64,000 bases of DNA from Bradyrhizobium japonicum USDA 6 (GTDB taxonomy: Bacteria; Pseudomonadota; Alphaproteobacteria; Rhizobiales; Xanthobacteraceae). Positions 38,634 to 47,469 of the stretch are shown here, piece after piece. The stretch covers positions 8,115,001-8,179,000 of the forward strand of contig NC_017249.1 of NCBI RefSeq assembly GCF_000284375.1, given 5' to 3'. The notes below the pieces were generated by a model. It ran no database searches. It saw nothing but the letters and a program-made list of their open reading frames with translations, and had not been told where the DNA came from. The first letter of the stretch is position 1; each line of letters starts with the position of its first letter. Made by a program: the position numbers and the translations under genes.

Positions 38634-39342
38634 CGCCAATCTACCCTTTCCCTCGCCATCTTCAAAAGCGCACCTGAAGTCAGGGTCCTTTCCTCCGCCG
38701 GAATTACCCGGTTTCATCGGTACCTTTGACCCTGTCCGACTCCCGTCCGGTCCATCGACTACTCAATGCTGAAGGCGCGACCTTCGACCAAGACGGGTCT
38801 CCCCCGATTACCCGTACTACCTTTCCAACGTGCCGTGCCCATTACCCCGGTGAACCAGACAGGTGCGTGCGTCGATTGCTTCCCTGTCCGCACGGCCTTC
38901 CCCGCCATACGATCGGGTCGGCATTCACATCGTAACTTTCGAGGCGTGCTCAGGCTTCACTCACGTTACGGCCCGCTGGATTGCTCGGCCGCCTAAAGCG
39001 ACCTTTGTCACGAGGCTTCGATCCGTCCGATTGCTCGTCCAAACCGCTCGTCAGCTACCAGATCAATCGACAACTCTCTGGGTGGATCCTTCCTCCACTG
39101 GTAATACGCGCCGTCGGGGCGCACCGAATGGCTTCACATATTGAGGTAGCAGCAGTTTGACGTCATGACCCAAAGCCGCGATCTCGCGCGCCCAAAACCA
39201 ACATGGCTGAAGTGGAACAGTTCTGCGCGTTCGTCGAACTCGAGCTTTCCCAGCACAGCCGTGACCGCCTGCCCGCTATTGCGCGCCTCGGTCGTGGTGG
39301 TGACGTCCCCCGACGTGACCCGCATGCGCCGCTATCCGTGCC

Positions 39343-41796
39343 TCAGAAGCCGATTGCGATCGTCCCGAATGTTCGTAGACCTATACTTAGCATGTAGGTC
39401 TCATTCAAGACGGGGGGCACGCCGCCTACCGTATAATTGTAGGATTTCAGATAGTTCAATCCCAGCACCAAGCAATCGTCGACATAGCCGGCACCGACCA
39501 CATACTGGTTGATCTCGTTGGCCTCGAGGTCCCAGCGCGCCGAGCCCGTGACCACCCAGTTGGTCGCGACCTTCAGCGAGCCGGTGGTGAGGATGCCTTC
39601 GCGGCGGGTCAGATAGCCGAGCTCCGGCTGTGCCGCGTAGTTGCCGTACATCACGCTGATCGACCAGCGATCGAAGTTGGCGCGGCCTTCGGCCTCGAAA
39701 CGCTGGACGTTCCAGGTCTGCTCGTCCATGCGGGAGCGGACGCTGAAGGTGTAGGTGCGGTTGGGCGAGTAGTCGATACTCGCCACGTAGTCGGAGCGGG
39801 GCTTGTCGAGACCGGAATCGAGGCCCGTGTTGATGGAGTCCCGGACCGCGTAGGAGTTCATGCCGAACAGCTGGTAGGACTGGCCGAACAGCACCTTGGC
39901 CGCGCCGCCCTTGTCGAACTGCGTGGTGGCCTGCACGCCGACATTGGCGCGGCCGCCGCCCTCGACGCGGTCGTAACCGGAGAACTTGTCGACGCTGAAC
40001 AGGTTCGACGTTTCGAATACAAAACTCTGCGCATCCTCGTTGGGAAACTTGCCGGCATAAGTCTCGTTCGGGCGGATGATGATCTGCGCGATCGGCTCGA
40101 CGGTGGTCGAGCCCCAGGGCTGAACGTTGATGAAGGGATAGCGGTATTCGAGGCCGACCGTCGGCATCAGGCGGAATGCCTGGGTGTCGCCGACCGGTAG
40201 GTAGTTCGACACGCCCGGCTGGTTCGAGACCGAGGAGTTGATTGCATCGGCGCGCAGGCCGGCGAACGGCGTCCAGATCTGGCCGAGCGGGTCGGTGAAG
40301 GATTTGCGCCACTGCGCTTCCGCCGACAGGCGGGTATAGGTGCCGGGGAAGCCGCGCAGCAGGCACTGCGATGGCGTGCGCGCGAGCGGATCGGCCGACG
40401 CCGTCGTGCACAGGCTGTTGGTGTTGGCGAGCGTGGTGATCGGATCGAACACGGCGCTGTCACGCGACAGGTTGACGGAGTTGGTCTTGTAGCTGAACTC
40501 GCCGCCGAACACCGGATAGTTGAGCACGTTCGAGTAGTCGATCACGGGGTAGACGATCGGGACCTTGTCCTGGTTGCCCGAGAAGCTCCGCCAGTACATC
40601 GTGCGTGCGTCGAAGAAGCTGCGATTGCCGGCGCCGGTCAGATAGAGCTGCGAGACCGCGTCGGTCGGCAGGTTCAGGAACGAACCGAGCGGGTCACGGT
40701 ACTGCGACAGGCGGTAGTCCGAGAAGAAATAGTAGTCGGACATCACGACGCCGTCCCAACCCCAGACCCATTTGTCGTTCAGCGCGAACTGACCCTTGGT
40801 CTCGACGGCGCCGCGCCACTGGCGGTCGCCGGGCTGCCCGGCGAAGGCGCCGCGATCGAGCTGGTCGATGCCGTAAGCACGGATCTGGTAGGCGCCGCCC
40901 ATCAGGCGCTGGCGGAACTCCGCCTGGAACAGCACGCCCTGCCTGGAGGTGATGCGCGGGTTGAAGGTCACGTCCATATCGGGCGCGATCGCCCAGTAGA
41001 ACGGGACCTCCACGCCGTAGCCGTAGCCCGTGTTCGAGGTGAAGCCCGGCATCAGGAAGCCGGACTTGCGCTTCACGGTCGGGTCGGGCGTCGAGAAGTA
41101 GGGCATGTAAGCGAGCGGCACGCCGAAGAACTCGAGCTGCGCCGTCTCGAAGTACAGCATCTTCTCCTGCTGGTCGTGGATGATGCGGGCACCCTTGACC
41201 TGCCAGAGCGGTGGCTTCTTCGGATCGTCCTTGCACGGAGCGCAGGCCGTGTAGACGCCGTTCTCGAACACGGTGTAGTTGCCGCTGGAACGGTCGGCGC
41301 GCGTTGCGGCCATCCGTGTCCGGTCGGCGGTATCGACCCGGAGCGAACCGACGAATCCGTCGCGATAGTCGTCGGACAGATCGATCGTCTCGGCATAGGT
41401 GATCTTGCCCTCGGCATCCGTCATGCGGATGTTGCCTTCGGCATGGAGCCGCTTGGTCTTCTGGTCGTAGGCGACCTTGTTAGCCTCGACGCTGGTGCCG
41501 TTGTAGAACAGCTGGACGTTACCGACCGCCGAGATCCGCGAATTATTGTAGTCGTAGACGACCTCGGTCGCCTGAACCAGCATCTGGTTGTCGTTGGCGG
41601 CCTTCGGCGGCTTCGGACGCGGCGGCTGCGTATTGTAGGAGACGTTCTGCGCCGATGCCTTTACGACGGGGCCGAAACCAGTCGCGATGACAACGGCTAT
41701 GGCAAGCAAGCAGTCGCAGACTAGCGACGTGAAGAGCCACGGATCGTGCCCTGGCGCAACCGCAGTCAGTTTGTGACGATGCGCAGCCACAGCCAC
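39343..41796 (-). CDS. lptD: LPS-assembly protein LptD
   Basis: The 817-residue protein has a signal segment (LLAIAVVIATGFGPVVKASA). An OstA-type N-terminal domain follows (VVYDYNNSRISAVGNVQLFY, DAEGKITYAETIDLSDDYRD, residues 75-190), then the large beta-barrel with GFLMPGFTSNTGYGYGVEVP. LptD inserts lipopolysaccharide into the outer leaflet and is normally an essential single-copy gene next to lptG/surA. Here it stands alone between IS relics, so it is most likely a second copy. It is intact and more regular in composition than its neighbours. A role in altering the envelope in the host is possible but unproven. Confidence 0.9.
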   Translation of the reverse strand: MAVAAHRHKLTAVAPGHDPWLFTSLVCDCLLAIAVVIATGFGPVVKASAQNVSYNTQPPRPKPPKAANDNQMLVQATEVVYDYNNSRISAVGNVQLFYNGTSVEANKVAYDQKTKRLHAEGNIRMTDAEGKITYAETIDLSDDYRDGFVGSLRVDTADRTRMAATRADRSSGNYTVFENGVYTACAPCKDDPKKPPLWQVKGARIIHDQQEKMLYFETAQLEFFGVPLAYMPYFSTPDPTVKRKSGFLMPGFTSNTGYGYGVEVPFYWAIAPDMDVTFNPRITSRQGVLFQAEFRQRLMGGAYQIRAYGIDQLDRGAFAGQPGDRQWRGAVETKGQFALNDKWVWGWDGVVMSDYYFFSDYRLSQYRDPLGSFLNLPTDAVSQLYLTGAGNRSFFDARTMYWRSFSGNQDKVPIVYPVIDYSNVLNYPVFGGEFSYKTNSVNLSRDSAVFDPITTLANTNSLCTTASADPLARTPSQCLLRGFPGTYTRLSAEAQWRKSFTDPLGQIWTPFAGLRADAINSSVSNQPGVSNYLPVGDTQAFRLMPTVGLEYRYPFINVQPWGSTTVEPIAQIIIRPNETYAGKFPNEDAQSFVFETSNLFSVDKFSGYDRVEGGGRANVGVQATTQFDKGGAAKVLFGQSYQLFGMNSYAVRDSINTGLDSGLDKPRSDYVASIDYSPNRTYTFSVRSRMDEQTWNVQRFEAEGRANFDRWSISVMYGNYAAQPELGYLTRREGILTTGSLKVATNWVVTGSARWDLEANEINQYVVGAGYVDDCLVLGLNYLKSYNYTVGGVPPVLNETYMLSIGLRTFGTIAIGF

Positions 41797-42114
41797 TAAC
41801 CTTTCCGTCGGGTCAGCAAGGCCAACAATCTGATGAAGCGGCCAACGCAGACTGGCGGCCAGACCGAAGTCTCCAGTTGCATGAACTCACACTTACTTGA
41901 CGTCCTGATACAACTAGCCACAACAGCGAGCAGGAAAATGGTGAACACGTTACCTTAAATTCTCGGCATCGAGCCGTAGCACTGGCTCCAGCCCTCTTGC
42001 GGTTGCGCAGAAACCCTCGGCAATCGACGCGAACCGCTACGCTGAAATCTCTTCAAGTCGGCCTCGCTTCGGCCCAGGGAATTCGTGCTGAAGGCGTCGC
42101 GCTGGAAGGTTTGC

Positions 42115-42650
42115 GGAAGCATGTGATGGCTGATCTGACGGGTTATCAGGTTCATCCGAACCGAACTATGCCTGGAAGCACAGCTACTGGAGCAAGCTGC
42201 GAGAGCCCAGGAGCAGCAGCAGCGCTATGGGCGGAGCGCGAAATGCCGATCGCGGAGAAACTCCGCGTCTCCGATAGGCGATCTTGGGCGGCAGCTTTTT
42301 CAGCAAAGGGATCAGGAACACGAGCAGTCCGCGCTCATTGGCCAAAGCTTTGACGAACTGTCGGTCCGCCGACCATGCCACTTGGTTCGCGTGGGTCGTT
42401 CCGATATCTGTCAGCTGCGACCTACTCCGAAGGATGCTGATCTGTTGTTGTTGCGGCGAATATGCCAGCTGCTTGCTAATCGGCCGTTTCACGCCCCCCG
42501 GCGCATGACGGCCATTATGCGGGCCGGGAGCCATGCGGTGAAGCGCGAGCGGGTGAAACCGTTGATGTGCAGAATGGGAAGGCTCAGGCCGAAGCCGCGA
42601 ATAACGCAACCGTCGGGGCCAGAGGCCAATGTTGTGTTCTGCTCCGCCGT
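42115..42650 (+). pseudogene. IS3-family OrfA/OrfB remnant
   Basis: The pieces GYQVHPN (OrfA helix-turn-helix), SVRRPCHLVRVGRSDI, then FHAPRRMTAIMRAGSHAVKR and VKPLMCRMG are the OrfB N-terminal region (usual form RRMTAMLRAEGHAVNRKRVQRLMRKMG). Frames shift repeatedly and the DDE part is gone. From 42651 to 42967 I see nothing further. Confidence 0.65.
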
Positions 42651-42978
42651 TTGCGGATTGGTGCCAGAGGATCAGACACAGCTTCACTGCTGGCCCAAAG
42701 TCGGCCGGGCCGGCCTGCCGCGGGCTAGAAGCGCAATGGTTGTGGCTTCCCAAAGACGAACTCCAGATCGCATCATGCACTCCGCTGCCCCTTCCTGTCC
42801 AATAACGAGCGCCTGCGCAAACGAAGCAAGCTGCGTGCCGCTCGAAGATGGAGATCCTCAAGCGGGTTTGTTCATGGTACATGCGTCCGGTTGTGGACAT
42901 TGGTCCGAACCAGACAATCGAGTCCTTGGCAGTGATATCGGTAGTTGGTGGAACGCACGATTGCACTAGGGTCCAGAC

Positions 42979-43431
42979 TCAATTGAGCCAATATGCGACG
43001 AGAGCGGCGAGATGAACAGCGGCCAAAAAATTACGGGCGAGCTTGTCATATCGCGTGGCGATGCGCCGGAAGTCCTTGAGCCTGCCAAAGCAGCGTTCGA
43101 TGACATTTCGTCCTTTGTAGGCGCGTTTGTTGAAGCGATGGATGACGACACGGTTAGATTTATTGGGGATTACGGGCTTGGCGCCACGACGAATGATTTC
43201 GCCGCGAAGCTTGTCGCCATCATACCCTTTGTCGGCGAGGAGCACGCTCATGGGTGGCGCGAGCGCCAGGACATCGGGAGCCGCAGCGATATCGGCATCC
43301 TGGCCTGGAGTCAGATGCAGGACGACCGGCCGGCAGAGCGGATCGCTCAGCGCATGGATTTTTGTCGTGCGGCCTCCGCGCGAGCGGCCGATTGCTTGAT
43401 TGTGCTCCCCCCTTTTCCGCCGGAGGCACAC
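42979..43431 (-). CDS. IS427-type transposase, downstream frame
   Basis: The frame encodes the C-terminal part: GRSRGGRTTKIHALSD, VLLADKGYDGDKLR (second Asp) and NVIERCFGRLKDFRRIATRY (Glu). It reads through to the right place for a frameshift product with the preceding frame, so the element may still be functional. Confidence 0.85.
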   Translation of the reverse strand: MCLRRKRGEHNQAIGRSRGGRTTKIHALSDPLCRPVVLHLTPGQDADIAAAPDVLALAPPMSVLLADKGYDGDKLRGEIIRRGAKPVIPNKSNRVVIHRFNKRAYKGRNVIERCFGRLKDFRRIATRYDKLARNFLAAVHLAALVAYWLN

Positions 43432-43739
43432 CGGTGAGCTTTAATCGAGGTCGAGTCGAGCGACAGTACGACGCCGTCTTCGCCAGGCTTGGCCAGCGCT
43501 TCGAAGATTGCGCACCATCGTCCTCGCTTGGCCCAGCGATTGAAGCGATTGTAGATCGTCGTGTAAGGGCCGTATTCACGTGGACAATCACGCCATCGTG
43601 CACCCGATTGCAGCATGTGAATGATGCCGCTGACGATGCGTCGGTCGTCGTCCCGATCCGGCGCCGTCAGTCCCCTCGGCAGATGCGGTTCGATACGCGC
43701 CCATTGCCTGTCGTTCAGCCAAAACAAACCAGCGCGCAT
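43347..43739 (-). CDS. IS427-type transposase, upstream frame
   Basis: The frame encodes the N-terminal part of the transposase: LNDRQWARIEPHLPRG, GIIHMLQSGARWRDCP and LSLDSTSIKAHR (first catalytic Asp). It overlaps the second frame by 85 bp. In this IS group a programmed frameshift normally fuses the two. Confidence 0.85.
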   Translation of the reverse strand: MRAGLFWLNDRQWARIEPHLPRGLTAPDRDDDRRIVSGIIHMLQSGARWRDCPREYGPYTTIYNRFNRWAKRGRWCAIFEALAKPGEDGVVLSLDSTSIKAHRCASGGKGGSTIKQSAARAEAARQKSMR

Positions 43740-43804
43740 TCTCTCGCCCCCGAATCAACACGTAGGCAAGAGAATCACGTGGCGCTATTTAGGTACAGAC
43801 CCTA

Positions 43805-44155
43805 GTGCGCGCAAGCGCTCGTCAGCCCAGATGGCAATTGATGAGGGCGCGCCGCCTGTGTTCGATGGGACGGACCAGATGGTCGATCGCCGACGCCTAA
43901 GCTATGAAGAGCTGCCTGCCAGTTGTGCGCTAATGGCCCGCAACCCGACGCGTCCACACGATTATCAAGCGACGGCAGGCACTGCACTTTTCAATTCGGC
44001 TCGCTCCACGGCCAGCGGGCGGTGCTCGACGACATGGAATGGCTGGGCGACGAGCATATCGGGCGAATTACGCCCTCCTGTTACAGGAGTTGAAGAGGGA
44101 CATTCCGGATCTGGCGGCCCGGACTCGTTCGTGGAGTTCGTGACAACCCATGTGC
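43805..44155 (+). pseudogene. C48 (Ulp1-like) protease effector fragment, NopD/Bel2-5 type
   Basis: Plus-strand frames give YEELPASCALMARNPTRPHD then YQA, then VLDDMEWLGDEHIGR, then after a one-base shift YALLLQELKRDIPDLAARTR. The block W-LGDEHI begins the Ulp1-like SUMO-protease domain of rhizobial effectors such as NopD. The catalytic His, Asp and Cys lie further downstream in the family and are absent, because the sequence ends against another gene. The left side is cut by the IS427 element. Confidence 0.6.
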
Positions 44156-45003
44156 TGCGCTACACTATCCTTCCGCTTTCATTATTATTCCCGAGCAGGC
44201 AACCGCCCATAATGCCATTTGTTGCATTAGCAGCCCAGTTGTTCGCAAACAAATCATCGACATCCTTGCTCGGGAGCCCCCCACCGGGATTCGCCGCTTG
44301 TTGAACAAAGGCTTGCGCCAGCGAGTGCCGAAACGCAGAGATGCTTTCCGCATCCATGGGCGAGATCTCGCAGACCAAAGCTTTACTGTCGGCATCCATT
44401 AAGACCTGTGGACCAAAAGCAGTACCGCTCGGGTTTGACGCCATAATCAACGTGAAGCTAATTTTGACCCCGGCCGAGGTCGTAAAACTATGAGATGCCA
44501 AAGAAACTAGCCTCTGCATCAGCATCGAACCGACAGGCGCCTCCGCACGGAGAGCCGGACCATTCTGCCGGAACGATCTTGCAGGAGCGAACGACGCCAC
44601 TCGAGGCCCTTTGTCTGCTCTCCTCTTTAGAACGTCTTCGTCGGGATAATTTGACGGCTCGTCACTGCTCAGCGTCATCGATCGATAGCGCAGACGCGAG
44701 GGCGCTGGAAGAATCACAGGAGCCAATACAGCGTTGCACGGTGCACCCGCATTAGCCCCATTGAAGCTGAACAGATCCGCACCCCGCTCAAAGAGCTCCC
44801 CTCGTATGGGCTGGTTGTCACTGAAAAGATGGAGGGCTTGGCATTCCGACTGAAAATTATCAACAAGTAGGATGGAAGAAACAATCAGCATCCCGGCACA
44901 ATCACTCCGATAGCCGGAGCGTTTTGCCATGGCTCCGCGGTTGCTCACCACCAGCAAAAGCAAGGCCGCAAGCACGCTCACGAAGTACAAAAACACCAGC
45001 CTA

Positions 45004-46121
45004 GTACCCGGAATCAGAGCTGAGTGATACGGCGGCCTTTGAAACGGCGTTGACGGACCTTTTTCTTGGTCCAGACGAAGGGCTCGGCTCTGTCGTTGTA
45101 TGCGTTGACGTAGGCATCGATGTGTTCCTGAAGCTGCTTGAGGCTCGTGAAGGAGGTGCCGCTGAGCGACTGCCCCTGCAAGATGGAAAACCATACTTCG
45201 ACCTGATTGAGCCATGACGCACTTGTCGGCGTGAAATGAAATTGCACGTTGGGGTGGGCCTTGAGCCAGTCCTCGTTCTTTTTATGGGTGTTGAGGTTGT
45301 CGAGGATGACGTGAAGCTTGCGGTTCGGAAAAGTCGCGGTGACGCTGTTCATGAAATCGAGAAACTCGACGCGGCGCCGGCGTTTTGAATGGGTCGCGAT
45401 GATCTTTCCGGTGGCGACTTCGAGCGCCGCAAACAATGTTGTGGTGCCATGCCGCTTGTAATCGTGGCTTTGGCCGGTTAAGGCGCGGCCATTGGGCAAC
45501 TTCAGATAACCCTGCGCTCGCTCCAAAGCCTGGATCGAGGGCTTCTCGTCCACGCACAGCACAATGGCCTTCGCCGGCGGCGCGACATAGAGGCCGACAA
45601 CATCGGCGGCTTTGGCCGTAAAGTTCGGGTCGTTGCTCTCGCACCAGGACTTGCGAGCCACCAGGTCAATCTTGTGGCTGCGCAGGAACCGCCAGACATA
45701 TTGGACATCGACATCGCCCAGCGCCTCGGCCAGCAGGGGGCCGGTCCAGCGCGCAAACCCTTGCGGTGGCGGCTTATCCAGCAGCTTCAGAATCCGCTTG
45801 TCGGTCGTCTTCGTATAGATCGGCTGCTTGCCAGGCCGCGGCTTGTCTTGCAGCCCTTCAAGGCCATGGTCGGCATAGCGATGCCGCCAAAGGCTGACAA
45901 TCCGCGGCTGGACCCCAACTTCCTTGGCGATCGACCGGGTGCTGCGCCCATCCGCCGCCAACAGAACTATCCGCGCCCGCTTCAAATCGCGCTGCAACGT
46001 CACCGGTGAGCGACAGCACGCCTCAAGCACCTTGCGATCTTTCCTCGAAAGGTGGACTTCTCTTGCTTCGGGTATCATCCCGACCTTGAATCACGACTCA
46101 CGTTCCAAGAAAAGTGGGTAC
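45004..46121 (-). mobile_element. IS630-family insertion sequence, copy 2
   Basis: This is the same 1118-bp element as at 17689-18806, in the opposite orientation, with the same GTACCC/GGGTAC ends and flanking TA. It interrupts the unknown gene above. The pair could recombine to invert the 26 kb between them. Confidence 0.92.
45014..46078 (-). CDS. IS630-family transposase (copy 2)
   Basis: The 354-residue protein is nearly identical to the copy at 17732-18796, with the same DDE motifs (VLCVDEKPSIQAL, HVILDNLNTHK, WLNQVEVWFS). The few amino-acid differences suggest recent transposition from a common source. Confidence 0.93.
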   Translation of the reverse strand: MIPEAREVHLSRKDRKVLEACCRSPVTLQRDLKRARIVLLAADGRSTRSIAKEVGVQPRIVSLWRHRYADHGLEGLQDKPRPGKQPIYTKTTDKRILKLLDKPPPQGFARWTGPLLAEALGDVDVQYVWRFLRSHKIDLVARKSWCESNDPNFTAKAADVVGLYVAPPAKAIVLCVDEKPSIQALERAQGYLKLPNGRALTGQSHDYKRHGTTTLFAALEVATGKIIATHSKRRRRVEFLDFMNSVTATFPNRKLHVILDNLNTHKKNEDWLKAHPNVQFHFTPTSASWLNQVEVWFSILQGQSLSGTSFTSLKQLQEHIDAYVNAYNDRAEPFVWTKKKVRQRRFKGRRITQL

Positions 46122-46149
46122 TAGTGAACTCAATCGATACGGCCCTCAT

Positions 46150-47224
46150 CAGAAGTTCCTTCACCCCGATGTTATGGGGCATCACGTGCTAACCGATGTC
46201 CGCCCTGCACTGAGCCCTGATGCCACATTCATGCCAAAGGCCCCTGTTGTTTGCGGACGCTTGTCACTTGCGTTCGCCAAACGACGTCCGGGTATAAACC
46301 CCTTGCTGAGCAGATCGACAATCTCGATGTCCTAAGAACAAATGGCCGTCGGCATCACGTCTGATAAGTCCGACCGCTGAGGGCGGAGACGCCAAGCCAA
46401 CGCGACCTTATTGCTTGAAGCCTAGTTTCATGTTGCCTCAGAGTAAGCTGACGACCACGGCGCTCGTGGCGACACGCGAGAAGGCAACCTTCAGCACCCC
46501 CCTGGAAAAGCGATCCGAGATGTTCGTCCGCGAACCAAGCAAGGGACGTGTCGATGAAAATCGCAGCTGCTCTGCGTCTTCTACGAATGTTTGTAGCGTC
46601 GGAAGTCAGACATTGTTTCAGAGCTGACAATCGACTCTGTTAAAGTTCTGACAACACGCTGCGCAAGAAGGGGTGGCATCCCGGTCCATAGTCCAAATAT
46701 TGTCATCAGAACTTTAGCGATGATCAGAGCTACAGCTGTGATGCAACGGGCAGCGTGACCGTTTCCGTATATGGTAAGAACGACCGGAGCGCAGGGGACT
46801 GCGCTCCCATTTTCATGGGGCATCTTTTTCCAAGGCACCACGTCAGGAGTGTATTGTCGCTCTGTCAGTGGCGAGAACACTTCCGCTGGTTCTGGCGACA
46901 GCGACGTTCGGCGCCGGTGCGCTCGTATCCATAACCGACGCTACATTGAACGCGCGCCGAACCAGACGGCTGCAGACCGCAGCATTTCTCACCTGAGCGT
47001 AGGCACGGATCGCACAGCTGTCCCTGTGCTGCGGTCTATGGTGGCAAAGAAAGAAGGAGCAGACTGCAATCAATCCTACGACGAATACGGGACGCGACAT
47101 TTCCCCTCCTCATTTAAGGACAGCGGCAGTCCATCTACCATCTGTGAAATCAATCGTCCGCTCGACCGCGAGCCCCCCGGCTCCCTTGTGCGGAGAGCTC
47201 GCTCTATTTTTCGACATCGGGTAT
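46150..47224. other. Stretch with short unassigned frames
   Basis: Besides the small secreted-protein candidate at 46843-47100, frames such as minus 46355-46630 and minus 46581-46880 (one hydrophobic stretch, ITAVALIIAKVLMTIFGLW) show no known family. They could be frameshifted parts of one gene with that candidate. Confidence 0.4.
46843..47100 (-). CDS. Small putative secreted protein, possibly frameshifted
   Basis: The ATG at 47100 follows a very strong ribosome binding site (GAGGAGGGGAA, about 3-8 bp away). The product starts with a signal-like segment (MSRPVFVVGLIAVCSFFLC). The remaining 65 residues have irregular composition, and the frame may have shifted soon after the signal, so the true protein could differ. 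No family is recognised. Confidence 0.4.
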   Translation of the reverse strand: MSRPVFVVGLIAVCSFFLCHHRPQHRDSCAIRAYAQVRNAAVCSRLVRRAFNVASVMDTSAPAPNVAVARTSGSVLATDRATIHS

Positions 47225-47462
47225 TCGACAATACCTGACACTACCGGAGCGCCGTCGCTTCCGTCGCGCGGCACAAGGGTTCGATCCTGCACGCCGACTT
47301 TCCTATACGGTGCTATTGCAAAGTGGCGGCCGTGTCTCAGAGGTTCTGGCGCTCACAGCTGCTGCTGTTGAACTGAAAAGCGGAAGCGTAGCGCTTCTGA
47401 CCCTCAAGCGTCGAAAGAGTGACGTGGTACGACAAATTTCCCTACCGCTGAAACCCGGCCGA
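47225..47462 (+). pseudogene. Tyrosine recombinase (integrase) fragment
   Basis: The frame reads RQYLTLPERRRFRRAAQ, then LSYTVLLQSGGRVSEVLAL, then LLTLKRRKSDVVRQISLPL. The GGRVSE block holds the first catalytic Arg of phage-type integrases. The core-binding domain and the HxxR...Y part are missing. It may be a relic of an integrating element. Confidence 0.7.
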
Positions 47463-47469
47463 GGCGCGA

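Larger units (their letters stand above)
37212..39124 (-). mobile_element. Group II intron
   Basis: The 5-prime end GTGCGCCCCGACGG is at 39124, and the 3-prime end CGACTCTAC is at 37212, fitting the GUGYG...AY rule. Excision restores an open IS110 reading frame (TTCG joined to TCAAGCG). A canonical 34-nt domain V lies at 37276-37309, and the reverse transcriptase gene sits in domain IV. Total length is 1913 nt. The intron lies on the same strand as the interrupted gene. Confidence 0.88.
37106..39195 (-). pseudogene. IS110-family transposase fragment split by a group II intron
   Basis: The upstream exon (39195-39125) reads WAREIAALGHDVKLLLPQYV then KPF. The downstream exon (37211-37106) reads KRGKTDGRGVREVDDADAEA then ISEAVARNTMRFVPV. 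Joined, they restore the usual IS110 string YVKPFVKRGKTD, apart from a few inserted residues before DADAEA. Both ends of the transposase gene are missing, so it was a fragment or became one later. Confidence 0.75.
42969..43802 (-). mobile_element. IS5-family element, IS427 group
   Basis: The element has imperfect terminal repeats starting GGGTC on both ends (42969 and 43802) and is flanked by CTA/TAG, as is usual for IS427-type insertions. It is about 834 bp long with two overlapping reading frames. It abuts the C48 protease remnant on its right. Confidence 0.82.
44160..46149 (-). pseudogene. Unknown membrane-anchored protein gene interrupted by IS630 copy 2
   Basis: Removing the IS (45004-46121) and one TA restores a single frame of about 289 codons. 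It starts at ATG 46149 (MRAVSIEFTRLVFLYFVSVL), behind an AAGGA ribosome binding site, with one N-terminal transmembrane segment or signal anchor (VSVLAALLLLVVSNRG). The rest is soluble, containing FNGANAGAPCNAVLAPVILP, HSFTTSAGVKISFTLI, QVLMDADSKALVCEIS and a Gly/Asn-rich C-terminus (NNWAANATNGIMGG). I recognise no family. The insertion falls after codon 9, so the protein is not made from its own start. Confidence 0.65.

Noticed and set aside
45000..45215. Treating the 351-residue minus-strand ORF at 44160-45215 as one protein
   Set aside because: Its first 70 residues are an out-of-frame read of the IS630 transposase; the real gene starts at 46149 and is interrupted.
46435..46470. Possible tts box (GTCAGCTT followed by ACTCTGAGG on the minus strand)
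   Set aside because: Only the first half matches; the TCGAAAG half is absent and no convincing gene follows.
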